A stretch of DNA of 64,000 nt from Ruminococcus sp. (GTDB lineage: Bacteria > Bacillota > Clostridia > Oscillospirales > Ruminococcaceae), in the NCBI GenBank assembly GCA_021202895.1, contig JAJQCE010000010.1, forward strand, positions 14,585 to 78,584. The letters run 5' to 3'. Shown here in pieces: positions 33,569-43,157 of the stretch. Numbering within the stretch: position 1 is the first letter of the stretch; each line of letters opens with the position of its first letter. Both the position numbers and the translations under genes were made by a program. The notes beneath the pieces were generated by a model. The model had not been told where the DNA came from. It did no database searches and was given only the letters and a program-made list of their open reading frames with translations.

Positions 33569-34687
33569 TTGTGTAAAAAAATCAGAGAAATTACTGTTGA
33601 CGAGCTTTCAAGTCTTCCGCTAGATTCCTATTGCTGTGTAGATGTGCGAAGTGAAATTTCATATGAAAACGGACATATAACCAATGCTCGTTTCTGGGAT
33701 TGCAGTGATGAGGCTGCTAAAAAGCTTCCGAAGGATAAGCTGCTTGTGGTTTATTGCGGCTATGGCGAGCAGAGTGTTTCACTTGTCAAACGACTTTCAG
33801 AGCTTGGATTTAACGCCTGCAATCTTAGTGGAGGGTTCAGAGCATGGCTGCTTGACTACTTTAAAAATCCAGTTGAAAATGAGCTTTCTGCATCTGAAAT
33901 TGAACGTTACGACAGACAGATTATCCTGCCGCAGATAGGTCTTGATGGACAAAAGCGTTTGAAAAATTCAAGCGTATTAGTTGTGGGAGCAGGCGGGCTT
34001 GGCTCCCCGTCGGCACTTTACCTTGCAGGCGCAGGGGTAGGACGAATTGGAATTATTGATTCAGATTCAGTGAGCGTTTCCAATCTCCAAAGGCAGATTT
34101 TGCATACATTCGGAAGAATTGGACAGAATAAATCTGATTCCGCAAAGGAAGCCTTACAGCTGCTGAATGATAAAATCAAAGCTGAGGCTTATCCGTTTGC
34201 TTTAACTGCTGAAAATGCTGAGGAGATTATTTCAAAATATGATTTTGTTATAGATGGAGCGGATAATTTTGAAACAAAGTTTTTGATAAACGATGCTTGC
34301 GTTTTACTGAAAAAAGCGTTTTGTCATGCGGGGATTCTGCGCTTTGAGGGACAAGCTATGACTTATGTTCCTGATAAGTCGCCATGTTACAGATGCATAT
34401 TTGAAAAGCCGCCGCAAAGGGGCGAGATTCCTAACTGTTCTCAGGCAGGCGTGATAGGCGTAGTCGCTGGAGTTTTAGGCAGCATTCAGGCACTTGAAGC
34501 GATAAAATATCTGCTGAATATAGGCGAGCTGCTGACTGGCAGGATTTTTGTTTTTGATGCTTTGACTATGAAATCAAGAATTGTAAAATGCAATATGAAC
34601 AGTCACAGCTGTGAGCTTTGCAGCGGCAAGATTAAAAATTTGCAGGAGCTTTCAGAGCAGTATATTCATAGCCCTGACTGCTTTTAA
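33569..34687 (+). CDS. Rhodanese domain fused to a ThiF/MoeB-type adenylyltransferase
   Basis: Residues 1-95 form a rhodanese domain with the active Cys in VVYCGYGEQ. Residues 105-372 form an E1-like enzyme of the ThiF/MoeB/HesA family: ERYDRQIILPQIGLDGQ, nucleotide loop VVGAGGLGS, DSVSVSNLQRQ, DGADNFETK, and zinc cysteines in CYRC and CELC. Such proteins activate a sulfur-carrier protein and load it with sulfur. Here the rhodanese part is N-terminal, whereas MoeZ and MOCS3 have it at the C-terminus. No carrier gene (thiS, moaD) is nearby. The start is a TTG at 33569 behind AAAGGGAA. Confidence 0.88.
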   Translation: MCKKIREITVDELSSLPLDSYCCVDVRSEISYENGHITNARFWDCSDEAAKKLPKDKLLVVYCGYGEQSVSLVKRLSELGFNACNLSGGFRAWLLDYFKNPVENELSASEIERYDRQIILPQIGLDGQKRLKNSSVLVVGAGGLGSPSALYLAGAGVGRIGIIDSDSVSVSNLQRQILHTFGRIGQNKSDSAKEALQLLNDKIKAEAYPFALTAENAEEIISKYDFVIDGADNFETKFLINDACVLLKKAFCHAGILRFEGQAMTYVPDKSPCYRCIFEKPPQRGEIPNCSQAGVIGVVAGVLGSIQALEAIKYLLNIGELLTGRIFVFDALTMKSRIVKCNMNSHSCELCSGKIKNLQELSEQYIHSPDCF

Positions 34688-34705
34688 AAAAGGAATGATG
34701 TAATT

Positions 34706-35191
34706 TTGAAGATTAGAAATGCGCAGTCAAAGGATTTAAAGATGGTTGCAGTTATAGAGAAGATATGCTTTTCAAAGGAGGAAGCGGCGACTGAAAAAGC
34801 CTTGTCTGATAGAATCAAAAGCTTTCCAAAGCATTTTTGGCTGCTTGAAAACGATGATTCGGATTTAATAGGTGAAATAAACGGCATGGTGACAAACGAG
34901 CCTGATTTAAAGGACGAGATGTATCACAACGCTTATTTACATGATGAAGAAGGGGAGTGGCAGATGATTTTTTCAGTTGCCGTTTTGCCTGAATTTCAAA
35001 GAAAGGGTTATGCCTCTCTTTTGATGAAAAGGATGCTTGAGGATGTAAAAGCCGATGGACGCAAGGGCGTGGTTTTGACCTGCAAAGCTGAGCTTGTGAG
35101 CTTTTATGAATGCTTTGGTTTTAAAAACGAGGGCATTTCTGTTTCTCAGCATGCAGATGTTGTATGGTATCAGATGAGAAGGATATTTTGA
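34706..35191 (+). CDS. GNAT-family acetyltransferase
   Basis: The 161-residue protein has the GNAT core: IFSVAVLPEFQRKGYASLLMKRML (acetyl-CoA binding Q/RxxGxA-like segment) and FYECFGFKNEG near the end. It resembles AANAT-type N-acetyltransferases in its N-terminal part (AVIEKICFSKEEAATEKAL). The substrate is unknown. The start is a TTG at 34706 after AAAGGAATG. It follows the rhodanese-ThiF gene by 18 bases, so they share a transcript. Confidence 0.85.
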   Translation: MKIRNAQSKDLKMVAVIEKICFSKEEAATEKALSDRIKSFPKHFWLLENDDSDLIGEINGMVTNEPDLKDEMYHNAYLHDEEGEWQMIFSVAVLPEFQRKGYASLLMKRMLEDVKADGRKGVVLTCKAELVSFYECFGFKNEGISVSQHADVVWYQMRRIF

Positions 35192-35358
35192 AGTGCTTCC
35201 AGCAAAAACTCTTCGTATAGCATCTATTAAGAGTAATATGGCTGATTGGAAAATTCTGTTTTTGGGAATAATGAGGATGACTTTTGGATAATGAGGATTT
35301 GTACAATTTGCACAAAATAAGTGCCAAAATTCGCTTGAAATTTCTACATAAATCACTA

Positions 35359-35387
35359 TTGAAATGTGGCTGAAAATATGGTATAAT
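35359..35387 (+). promoter_or_regulatory. Promoter of rplS
   Basis: TTGAAA (35359-35364), 17-base spacer, TATAAT (35382-35387). Confidence 0.75.
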
Positions 35388-35393
35388 AATAAA

Positions 35394-35545
35394 GCATTTG
35401 ATTTGTCCGTCAAAGGGTAAGCATAGCATTGCTTGTAGACGGGAGTTAGTGGCATAGATCATATGACATTAAAGCGGGCAGTCCTCTGACTTAGGCGTGC
35501 AGGAATGTATGCTGTAGAGTGAATGAATGTCTGAAAATTTTAGGA
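35394..35545 (+). promoter_or_regulatory. Structured 5' leader of rplS, probable L19 autoregulatory leader
   Basis: About 160 untranslated bases separate the promoter from the gene. CCGTC (35407-35411) pairs with GACGG (35438-35442) around an inner AAGC/GCTT stem. Firmicutes rplS leaders are known autoregulatory elements; that this is one rests on position and folding only. Confidence 0.5.
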
Positions 35546-35555
35546 GGTATTTAAA

Positions 35556-35900
35556 GTGGACGCTTTAAAATTAATCGCTCAGGACAGCATGAAAGAGAAT
35601 GTTCCTGAAGTCAATGTAGGAGACCTTGTAAGGGTTCATGTAAGAATCAAGGAAGGCGACAAGTCGAGAATACAGGTTTTTGAGGGTACTGTTATCGCCA
35701 AAAAACACGGTGGAATCAGCGAAACCTTTACAGTAAGACGCGTAGCTCACGGTTGCGGTGTTGAGAGAGTTTTCCCAGTACATTCGCCTGTTGTAGAAAA
35801 GGTTGATATTGTAAGACGCGGCAAGGTTCGCCGTGCTAAGCTTTATTATCTGCGCGGCAGAGTTGGTAAGGCTGCAAAGGTTAAGGAAGCTATCAAATAA
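35556..35900 (+). CDS. rplS: 50S ribosomal protein L19
   Basis: The 114-residue protein matches L19 over its whole length: [52 protein letters not shown], and the C-terminal [27 protein letters not shown]19 sits at the 30S-50S interface. The GTG start at 35556 follows AGGAGG. In many Firmicutes rplS ends the rpsP-rimM-trmD-rplS operon; here it stands alone, with rpsP 21 kb away. Confidence 0.97.
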   Translation: MDALKLIAQDSMKENVPEVNVGDLVRVHVRIKEGDKSRIQVFEGTVIAKKHGGISETFTVRRVAHGCGVERVFPVHSPVVEKVDIVRRGKVRRAKLYYLRGRVGKAAKVKEAIK

Positions 35901-35913
35901 AAGCTTTTATTCA

Positions 35914-35946
35914 AATCCCCACTTGCTTTAAGTGGGGATTTTTTGT
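35914..35946 (+). terminator. Terminator after rplS
   Basis: ATCCCCACTT (35915-35924) / AAGTGGGGAT (35930-35939), followed by TTTTTT. Confidence 0.92.
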
Positions 35947-36010
35947 CAGATTTGACAAAACAGAAAGGGAAAATTTGTGCAATTTGATAATCTTTTCATT
36001 TTTTAATCTA

Positions 36011-36320
36011 TTGACTTTTTGACTGAAATGTGATAAAATGGGATTTTTATCTGAATCTTTTCAAAATGCAAATTATGCGCATAAAATACAGTTATATTCA
36101 CAGATACACAACTTTTTTGTATATTTTCAAAAAAATATTGAAAAAAGTCTTGACAAACTGAAAAAATGATGTATAATAGTATATGGTGATTCAATAATGA
36201 ATCTAATCTGCTGATTATCCGCTCTGATTATGCACATATTTACGAAAATATTCATCATATAAAACTGCATATTTGAAAAAAATAAAAAGGGCTTGACATT
36301 CAGAAAAATATGTGTATAAT
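36011..36320 (+). promoter_or_regulatory. Three tandem promoters of the arginine operon
   Basis: P3: TTGACT (36011-36016), 17 bases, TAAAAT (36034-36039). P1: TTGACA (36150-36155), 16 bases, TATAAT (36172-36177). P2: TTGACA (36293-36298), 16 bases, TATAAT (36315-36320). P1 and P2 are similar beyond the boxes (TGTATAATAGTA in both). GATTCA-ATAA-TGAATC just after P1 is an inverted repeat and a possible repressor site, but it is not the usual ArgR half-site order. Confidence 0.75.
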
Positions 36321-36377
36321 AGTAATTGAGGGAACAATTAAAATGTTATTTACCGAAAAATATAAGGAGGAAAAATT

Positions 36378-37607
36378 ATGGCAAAGGAAATTAAAAAGGT
36401 TGTGTTGGCTTATTCAGGTGGGCTTGACACCTCTATCATTATCCCTTGGCTCAAGGAAAACTATAACAATTGCGAGGTTATCGCCGTTTCAGGCGATGTC
36501 GGTCAGGGTACCGAGCTTGACGGACTTGAGGAAAAGGCGATTAAGACAGGTGCTTCTAAGCTCTATATTGAGGACTTGAAGAAAGAATTTATTGAGGAAT
36601 ACGTTTATCCGACTGTTGCGGCAGGAGCGGTTTATGAGAACAGATACCTGCTTGGCACGTCCTTTGCTCGTCCGATTATCGCTAAGAGAATTGCTGAAAT
36701 TGCGATAAAAGAGGGTGCGGACGCCATTTGTCACGGATGCACAGGCAAGGGAAACGATCAGGTTCGTTTTGAGCTTGCGATAAAGAGATTTGCGCCTGAT
36801 ATGGAGATTATCGCTCCTTGGAGAATATGGGATTTAAAGAGCCGTGAACAGGAAATTGAATACGCTGAGGCTCACAATATTCCGCTTAAGATAAATCGTG
36901 AAACTAATTATTCTAAGGACAAGAATTTGTGGCATCTTTCACATGAAGGACTTGACCTTGAGGATCCTGCAAATGAGCCGCTTTATAATAAGGAGGGCTT
37001 TTTAGAGCTTGGAGTTTCACCGGAGCAAGCGCCCGATGAGCCTGCATATGTGACGATTCACTTTGAAAAGGGTGTTCCGACTTCGGTTGACGGTGTTGAA
37101 ATGGACGGTCCCGCACTGGTAGGAAAGCTTAACGAGCTTGGCGGAGCAAATGGAATAGGAATCGCTGATTTGGTAGAGAACCGCCTTGTTGGAATGAAGT
37201 CAAGGGGCGTTTATGAGACTCCAGGAGGTACAATTCTCTATCACGCTCACGAGGTTCTGGAAACAATCACAATTGATAAGGAAACGGCAAGAATCAAGCA
37301 GTATCTGTCAATCAAGTTTGCAGACGTAGTTTATAATGGACAGTGGTACACGCCGCTTCGCGAAGCTTTGAGCGCATTTGTAACTGAAACGCAAAAGACC
37401 GTTACAGGCGATGTTAAGCTTAAGCTTTACAAGGGAAATATTATAAATGCAGGAGTTACCTCGCCGTACACACTTTATGATGAAGAGGTAGCAACGTTTG
37501 ATGAGGACGAGGTTTACAATCAGGCAGATTCCGCTGGTTTTATTAACCTTTTCGGACTTCCGATTAAGGTAAGAGCAAAGCTTGAGCAAAAAAGAAATGA
37601 AAAATAA
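36378..37607 (+). CDS. argG: Argininosuccinate synthase
   Basis: ArgG joins citrulline and aspartate with ATP to argininosuccinate. The 409-residue protein shows the ATP loop [10 protein letters not shown] at residues 10-19, [15 protein letters not shown] near 116, APWR, and [17 protein letters not shown] at 36364 precedes the ATG. It is the first gene of the arginine run, although the enzyme acts late in the pathway. Confidence 0.96.
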   Translation: MAKEIKKVVLAYSGGLDTSIIIPWLKENYNNCEVIAVSGDVGQGTELDGLEEKAIKTGASKLYIEDLKKEFIEEYVYPTVAAGAVYENRYLLGTSFARPIIAKRIAEIAIKEGADAICHGCTGKGNDQVRFELAIKRFAPDMEIIAPWRIWDLKSREQEIEYAEAHNIPLKINRETNYSKDKNLWHLSHEGLDLEDPANEPLYNKEGFLELGVSPEQAPDEPAYVTIHFEKGVPTSVDGVEMDGPALVGKLNELGGANGIGIADLVENRLVGMKSRGVYETPGGTILYHAHEVLETITIDKETARIKQYLSIKFADVVYNGQWYTPLREALSAFVTETQKTVTGDVKLKLYKGNIINAGVTSPYTLYDEEVATFDEDEVYNQADSAGFINLFGLPIKVRAKLEQKRNEK

Positions 37608-37638
37608 TTAAGTATTTAAGAAATGAGGGGGCTTTAAG

Positions 37639-38085
37639 ATGTCTGAGAATAGCAATAACAATGTTTTTGAGCCGGCAATTGAAAAAAAGGTGGAGATCAC
37701 CTATGACAGCCTGCCAAATTCAACCTTTGAGGATGTTAATCTGGGAGCGGCTAAGTTCTCAAATGTCAATCTCAAGCAGTCATCCTTTGACGATGTGAAT
37801 ATGGAAAACGTTACGTTTAATAATGTGAGCATGGACAGCGGAGGCTTTACTGATATTTATATGGTAAATTCCAAATTTCTGGGAGTAAATCTTTCAGGCT
37901 CACGATTCGGCTGCTCTATCATGAACAACGTTGAGTTTAAAAATCCCGACTTAAAAAATTCGCAGTTTGTGCAGTGTGATTTGTCTAATGTCGAGATTAA
38001 CAACTGCAGGATTGATGGTCTTAAGATTGACGGCATTGACATTGCAAAGCTGTTGGAGCAGCATAAGGGTGTACAACAGGATTAA
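37639..38085 (+). CDS. Pentapeptide-repeat protein inside the arginine operon
   Basis: From residue 24 the 148-residue protein is a run of pentapeptide repeats of the A(D/N)LxN type: STFEDVNLGAAKFSNVNLK, SSFDDVNMENVTFNNVSM, SRFGCSIMNNVEFKNPDLK and more, which should fold as a right-handed quadrilateral beta helix. Members of this family have many or unknown roles. The gene follows argG by 31 bases and precedes a hairpin and argH, so it is transcribed with the pathway genes. No arginine-related function is known to me for such a protein. Confidence 0.8.
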   Translation: MSENSNNNVFEPAIEKKVEITYDSLPNSTFEDVNLGAAKFSNVNLKQSSFDDVNMENVTFNNVSMDSGGFTDIYMVNSKFLGVNLSGSRFGCSIMNNVEFKNPDLKNSQFVQCDLSNVEINNCRIDGLKIDGIDIAKLLEQHKGVQQD

Positions 38086-38097
38086 ATAGCATAAAAT

Positions 38098-38138
38098 GCG
38101 TCCGTAAGCTCTGGGCGAAGCGGACGCAAGCTTTTTTT
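38098..38138 (+). terminator. Hairpin with T run between pentapeptide gene and argH
   Basis: GCGTCCG (38098-38104) / CGGACGC (38121-38127), then AAGCTTTTTTT. No clear promoter follows before argH, so it is probably a partial terminator lowering argH expression, or the end of the argG transcript. Confidence 0.7.
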
Positions 38139-38153
38139 GAAAGGGATAATTTT

Positions 38154-39539
38154 ATGTCGGATATGATGTGGGCAGGACGCTTTACAAAGCAGATTGACGA
38201 GAGGGTAAACGACTTTAATTCGTCTATCAAGTTCGATTCGAGAATGTACAGGAGCGATATTTTCGGCTCTGTCGCTCATGCGCAGATGCTGGGCGAATGC
38301 GGAATTATTGAGTCTAGTGAGAGTGAGAAAATCATTGCAGGACTTAAGGATATTCTTGACGATATTGAAACGGGGAAGCTGGAGTTTGAACCTAGTGCAG
38401 AGGATATTCATATGTTTATCGAGGCTGAGCTTACAAAGAGGCTTGGCAATACGGGTAAGCGGCTTCACACTGCGCGGAGCAGAAACGATCAGGTTGCTCT
38501 CGACATCAGACTTTATCTGCGTGATGAAATAAAAGCTGTTAAGGCTTGCTGTATAGAGCTTGCCGAAGCGATTATTTCAATTGCAAAGGAGCATACCTTG
38601 ACCGTTATGCCAGGCTATACTCATTTGCAAAGAGCGCAGCCGATAACCTTTGCTCACCACATTTTAGCATATGCGCAGATGCTGATCAGAGATATTGGCA
38701 GGCTTGACGATACCTACAAGCGGACGAATGCTTTGCCGCTTGGCTCATGTGCGCTTGCGGGAACTACCTATCCGATTGAGCGAGAAAGAGTGTGCGAGCT
38801 TTTAGGCTTTGACGAGGTTATGGAAAATTCACTAGACGGAGTCAGCGACAGGGATTTTTGCATTGAGCTTGCGAGTACGCTTTCAATTCTGATGATGCAC
38901 CTTTCAAGGTTTTCAGAGGAAATCATTCTTTGGTGCTCGTGGGAATTTAAATTTGTCGAGCTTGACGATGCCTATGCTACAGGCTCATCGATTATGCCGC
39001 AGAAAAAGAACCCTGACGTAACCGAGCTTATCAGAGGAAAAACTGGGAGAGTTTACGGCGATCTTAATACTCTGCTTGTGATGATGAAGGGCTTGCCGCT
39101 TGCGTATAATAAGGATATGCAGGAGGATAAGGAAGCAATTTTTGATGCTCTTGACAACGTTAAGCTTTGCCTGAAAACCTTTATTCCGATGCTTAAAACC
39201 ATGAGAGTTAATAAGGAAAACATGAGAGCGGCTGCGGCTAAAGGCTTTATAAACGCTACAGACTGCGCCGATTATCTTGTTAAAAAGGGTATGCCGTTCA
39301 GAGACGCTTACAAGGCGACGGGAACGCTTGTGCATATCTGCATTGAAAAGGGCTTGACGCTTGAGGCTCTGCCGATTGAGGACTATAAGGCGGTCTGCGC
39401 AAGCTTTGAAAGTGATGTTTTTGACGCAATAAGCCTTGAAGCCTGCGTTATGCAGAGAAAATCTCAAGGCGGACCTGCTCCTGACGCTGTAAAGGAGCAG
39501 ATTGAAAAGCTGGAGGAGAGATTAGGTGAAATCAGCTAG
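38154..39539 (+). CDS. argH: Argininosuccinate lyase
   Basis: ArgH splits argininosuccinate into arginine and fumarate. The 461-residue protein begins MWAGRF and has the HTARSRNDQ segment, MPGYTHLQRAQP, and the fumarase-superfamily signature GSSIMPQKKNPD. AAAGGGAT precedes the ATG at 38154. Its end overlaps the next gene by 14 bases. Confidence 0.96.
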   Translation: MSDMMWAGRFTKQIDERVNDFNSSIKFDSRMYRSDIFGSVAHAQMLGECGIIESSESEKIIAGLKDILDDIETGKLEFEPSAEDIHMFIEAELTKRLGNTGKRLHTARSRNDQVALDIRLYLRDEIKAVKACCIELAEAIISIAKEHTLTVMPGYTHLQRAQPITFAHHILAYAQMLIRDIGRLDDTYKRTNALPLGSCALAGTTYPIERERVCELLGFDEVMENSLDGVSDRDFCIELASTLSILMMHLSRFSEEIILWCSWEFKFVELDDAYATGSSIMPQKKNPDVTELIRGKTGRVYGDLNTLLVMMKGLPLAYNKDMQEDKEAIFDALDNVKLCLKTFIPMLKTMRVNKENMRAAAAKGFINATDCADYLVKKGMPFRDAYKATGTLVHICIEKGLTLEALPIEDYKAVCASFESDVFDAISLEACVMQRKSQGGPAPDAVKEQIEKLEERLGEIS

Positions 39540-40008
39540 GTTGTCCTTAAAATCATGGCAAAAGTCGCTTGTTTACACGCTTGTGTGGCTTGTGGCTGTT
39601 GTGGGGATTAAGCTTTTGGCGGACAATGTACTTGACTCACTGCTTTTGCACGTGGCTTATGTGATGATTTTTGCACCGCTGTCAACGCTGTTGGTTACTT
39701 TTTTCTACACGAGAAAAAACGGCATAAAGCTCTGGCTTGTTGGATATTTGACAGTGAGTGTGCTAGCTCTTTACTTTTTCTTTGGATTTAATGAGCTTAG
39801 TCCAAATTATTTGGTGGAAAATTTAATCTGCGCATTTTTCGGCTTCGGAGTAGGTAATATTTTTAAGGACGAGGCGGCTGTCACTGTTCAGGAGGACATT
39901 GATAACGAGCGCAAAAAGAAAGCTATGGAAAAAGAGAGAAGCTATGTACCGATTTTGAAAGCTAATCCTGAAAACGGTAAGAAAAATAACAAGGGAAAAG
40001 GAGCTTAG
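39526..40008 (+). CDS. Small membrane protein inside the arginine operon
   Basis: The 160-residue protein starts at a GTG overlapping the end of argH and has four hydrophobic segments (about residues 13-32, 38-60, 67-87, 94-112). A charged C-terminal tail ends in GKKNNKGKGA. No family is recognised. The overlap with argH and the 5-base gap to argC show it is part of the operon. A transport or regulatory role would be a guess. Confidence 0.65.
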   Translation: MKSARLSLKSWQKSLVYTLVWLVAVVGIKLLADNVLDSLLLHVAYVMIFAPLSTLLVTFFYTRKNGIKLWLVGYLTVSVLALYFFFGFNELSPNYLVENLICAFFGFGVGNIFKDEAAVTVQEDIDNERKKKAMEKERSYVPILKANPENGKKNNKGKGA

Positions 40009-40013
40009 GCTAA

Positions 40014-40970
40014 ATGAGCAAAAGCAGAATTTTTATAGATGGCAGTGCGGGAACTACAGGCTTGCAGCTTTTAAATCGCTTGCAAAAGAGAGATGATCTG
40101 GAGCTTATTAAACTTAACGAGAAAAATCGAAAAGATTTGGTTGCAAGAAAAGAAGCGATAAATTCAAGCGATGTGACGTTTCTTTGCCTGCCTGACGATG
40201 CGGCAAGAGAAGCGCTTACGCTTGTTGAGAATAAAAAGGTTAAAATAATAGACGCATCTACTGCTCATAGGACGAATTCCGACTGGGACTATGGCTTTGC
40301 GGAGCTGTCTTTGGCGCACAGAGAGGCGATAGCGGCTTCAAAGCGAGTTGCTAATCCAGGATGCTATGCCAGCGGATTTATAGCTTTGGTTTACCCTCTT
40401 GTCAGTGCCAAAGTTTTAGGAGATGATTATCCGCTTACATGCCATGCGGTTTCAGGCTACAGCGGCGGCGGTAAAAAAATGATTGCCGAATATGAGAGCG
40501 AGGACAAGCCGTTTGAGTGCTTCTCACCGAGACAGTATGCGCTTAAGCAGAACCACAAGCATTTAGCTGAAATGCAGGCGGTGTGCGGACTTAAGAATAA
40601 GCCTATGTTTAATCCGATAGTAGACGATTATTTCTGCGGCATGGTGGTTAGCGTACCGATTTTAAGCCGTTTTCTTGCAAAGAGGTGTACGCTTAAAAAT
40701 GTGCATGAGATTTTGTCGGAGCATTATTCAGGACAGCGCTTTGTTAAGGTTATGAAGATTAACGGTGAGCAGACGCTTGACGGAGGATTTTTGGCGGCGA
40801 ACACGCTTGGCGGAACTAACGATATGCAGCTATTTGTTTGCGGCAATGACGAGCAGATTCTGCTTGCGGCAAGGCTTGATAATTTAGGCAAGGGCGCAAG
40901 CGGAGCGGCTGTACAGAATTTAAATATAATGTTAGGTCTTGACGAGAGAAAGGGTCTGGAGGAATTTTAA
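40014..40970 (+). CDS. argC: N-acetyl-gamma-glutamyl-phosphate reductase, type 2
   Basis: ArgC reduces N-acetylglutamyl phosphate to the semialdehyde with NADPH. The 318-residue length and the N-terminal IFIDGSAGTTGLQL mark the type 2 (shorter) subfamily. The catalytic Cys lies in NPGCYASG near residue 117, and SGYSGGGKK follows. AAAAGGAG precedes the ATG. The stop overlaps the argJ start (TAATG). Confidence 0.93.
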   Translation: MSKSRIFIDGSAGTTGLQLLNRLQKRDDLELIKLNEKNRKDLVARKEAINSSDVTFLCLPDDAAREALTLVENKKVKIIDASTAHRTNSDWDYGFAELSLAHREAIAASKRVANPGCYASGFIALVYPLVSAKVLGDDYPLTCHAVSGYSGGGKKMIAEYESEDKPFECFSPRQYALKQNHKHLAEMQAVCGLKNKPMFNPIVDDYFCGMVVSVPILSRFLAKRCTLKNVHEILSEHYSGQRFVKVMKINGEQTLDGGFLAANTLGGTNDMQLFVCGNDEQILLAARLDNLGKGASGAAVQNLNIMLGLDERKGLEEF

Positions 40971-42253
40971 TGAAAGAGATTAAGCTTAAAAGCTTTGACG
41001 GATATAAGTACATTGACGGCGGAGTTTGCGCCGCATTTGGATTTCGTGCAGGCGGAGTTTACGCTGGGATAAAAAAATCTCCGAAGTCTGACGGCAACGA
41101 TTCTGACATTAAACACAAAAACGATCTTGGAATGATTCAGTCTGACGTGGTGTGCAATACAGCGGCTGTATACACGCAGAACAAGGTTAAGGGTGCGCCG
41201 ATTTTAGTTACAAGGGCTAATCTCGAAGCTACGGGTGGCAAAGCAAGAGCTGTGATTGTCAATTCAAAAAATGCAAATACCTGCAATGCGGACGGTGAGC
41301 AAAAGGCGGAGAAAATGTGTGAACTGACGGCGAAAATGCTAGGCTGTGAGCCGCAGGAGGTTGTTGTTGCGTCAACTGGAGTTATAGGTGAAATATTGCC
41401 GATTGAGCCGATTGAAAAGGCTATGCCTATGCTGGTTATGAGCCTGTGCGTATCTAACAATGACGCTGCGGCGGAGGCGATAATGACGACCGACACTTTT
41501 CCAAAGCAGAATGCGGTTGAGTTTATTGTCGGCGGCAAGGTTTGTCACTTGGGCGGAATGTCAAAGGGAAGCGGAATGATTAACCCTAACATGGCAACAA
41601 CTCTTAACTTTTTAACTACAGACTGTGCGGTAAGCGTTGAAATGCTGCAAAAGGCGTTGAATGAGACGGTTGACAAGACATACAACTGCCTGTCGATTGA
41701 CGGCGATCAGTCCACTAACGATATGGCGGTGCTTATGTCGAGCGGCATGGCTAAAAACGAGGAGATAGCTTCTGACGGAGCGGATTTTGAAGCTTTTAAG
41801 CAGGCTTTGTACATTGTGATGATGAATTTAACAAGAATGCTTGCGATTGACGGAGAGGGAGCTACAAAGCTTATCGAGTGCAATGTGAGCGGCGCTGAAA
41901 GTGAAAAGGACGCAAGGGCGATTGCAAAGAGTGTAATCAGCTCGTCGCTTGTAAAGACGGCGATATTTGGCGAGGACGCCAACTGGGGCAGGATTTTGTG
42001 CGCGATCGGCTATGCGGACGCTGAATTTGATATTAAAAAGATGTTTGTTTCAATTTCCTCTGAAAGCGGAGAAATTACAGTTTGCGAGAACGGTTCAGGC
42101 GTAGCTTTCAGCGAGGAAAAGGCGGCTGAAATTTTAGCGCAGGAGGAAATAATTATAAATATTTCATTAGGGAACGGCAGCGGCAAAGCTTCTGCGTGGG
42201 GCTGTGATCTGACATATGACTATGTTAAGATTAACGGAGAATACAGAACCTGA
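40970..42253 (+). CDS. argJ: Glutamate N-acetyltransferase / ornithine acetyltransferase
   Basis: ArgJ moves the acetyl group from acetylornithine to glutamate, so the pathway recycles acetate. The 427-residue precursor should cut itself before the Thr in MATTLNF (KGSGMINPNMATTL near residue 196), giving alpha and beta chains. VCNTAAVYTQNKVKGAP and NSKNANTCNADG are also typical. With argJ present, an argE deacylase is not required. Confidence 0.95.
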   Translation: MKEIKLKSFDGYKYIDGGVCAAFGFRAGGVYAGIKKSPKSDGNDSDIKHKNDLGMIQSDVVCNTAAVYTQNKVKGAPILVTRANLEATGGKARAVIVNSKNANTCNADGEQKAEKMCELTAKMLGCEPQEVVVASTGVIGEILPIEPIEKAMPMLVMSLCVSNNDAAAEAIMTTDTFPKQNAVEFIVGGKVCHLGGMSKGSGMINPNMATTLNFLTTDCAVSVEMLQKALNETVDKTYNCLSIDGDQSTNDMAVLMSSGMAKNEEIASDGADFEAFKQALYIVMMNLTRMLAIDGEGATKLIECNVSGAESEKDARAIAKSVISSSLVKTAIFGEDANWGRILCAIGYADAEFDIKKMFVSISSESGEITVCENGSGVAFSEEKAAEILAQEEIIINISLGNGSGKASAWGCDLTYDYVKINGEYRT

Positions 42254-42290
42254 TTTTGCTAGTTATTTTGATGAAAAGGAAAGTGTGTTT

Positions 42291-43148
42291 ATGGAAATAA
42301 ATAATAAGGTTCGTTCACAGATTCTGATTGACGCTTTGCCGTATATTCAGAAGTATCACAACAAGATTGTGGTAGTAAAATACGGCGGCAACGCTATGAC
42401 CAACGAGGGCTTAAAGGATGCAGTTATGCGTGATATAGTGCTGCTCAGCGAAGTGGGAATCAAGGTGGTGCTTGTTCATGGCGGCGGTCCCGAGATCAAT
42501 TCAATGCTTGACAAGGTGGGCAAGGAATCAAAATTCATCGGCGGACTCAGGTATACCGACAGTGAAACTATTGACATTGTCAAGATGGTTTTGGCAGGAA
42601 AGGTAAACAAGGAGCTTGTCAACGCTTTACAGCTTCACGGAGCAAAGGCGTTAGGTCTTTGCGGTGTTGACGGACAGATGATTGTTGCGCAGAAGCTTGA
42701 GGGCGATGTGGATTTAGGCTATGTCGGCGAAATTAAAAAGATTACCACAAAGCCGATTTTAGACGCAATAAATAACGGCTATGTGCCGATAATTTCAACA
42801 ATTGCTACTTCGGATGACGGACAGTGCTACAACATTAACGCCGATACGGCGGCTGCAAGGATAGCCTCGTGTCTTAGAGCTGAAACACTGATTTTGATGA
42901 CTGATATTGCAGGTTTACTTAAAGACAAGGACAATCCCGACACTTTAATTCCCTCTGTGAATATAAGTGATGTGCCGTTTTTGAAAAAGACGGGGATTAT
43001 AAGCGGCGGTATGATTCCGAAAATCGACTGCTGTGTTGAAGCGGTAAGACGTGGAGTTAAGAGAACATCTATTATTGACGGCAGGATAGAACATTCAATA
43101 CTTATCGAACTGCTTTCAAACGAGGGTGCGGGAACAGAATTTATTTGA
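42291..43148 (+). CDS. argB: Acetylglutamate kinase
   Basis: ArgB phosphorylates N-acetylglutamate and is often the arginine-inhibited step. The ATG at 42291 follows AAAAGGAAAG; the in-frame codons before it overlap argJ. The 285-residue protein shows VVKYGGNAM, LVHGGGPEIN, NINADTAAARIA and GGMIPKIDCCVEAV. The N-terminal helix preceding the kinase core (NNKVRSQILIDALPYIQKY) is a feature of arginine-sensitive forms, so feedback inhibition is likely. Confidence 0.95.
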   Translation: MEINNKVRSQILIDALPYIQKYHNKIVVVKYGGNAMTNEGLKDAVMRDIVLLSEVGIKVVLVHGGGPEINSMLDKVGKESKFIGGLRYTDSETIDIVKMVLAGKVNKELVNALQLHGAKALGLCGVDGQMIVAQKLEGDVDLGYVGEIKKITTKPILDAINNGYVPIISTIATSDDGQCYNINADTAAARIASCLRAETLILMTDIAGLLKDKDNPDTLIPSVNISDVPFLKKTGIISGGMIPKIDCCVEAVRRGVKRTSIIDGRIEHSILIELLSNEGAGTEFI

Positions 43149-43157
43149 GGTGAAAAA

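Noticed and set aside
35394-35545. Considered a metabolite riboswitch before rplS
   Set aside because: Position before a ribosomal protein gene makes an L19 autoregulatory leader the simpler reading, and no known riboswitch core was seen.
36178-36260. ArgR operator boxes before argG
   Set aside because: The inverted repeat GATTCA/TGAATC has half-sites in the reverse order of the usual ArgR box, so I did not call it as one.
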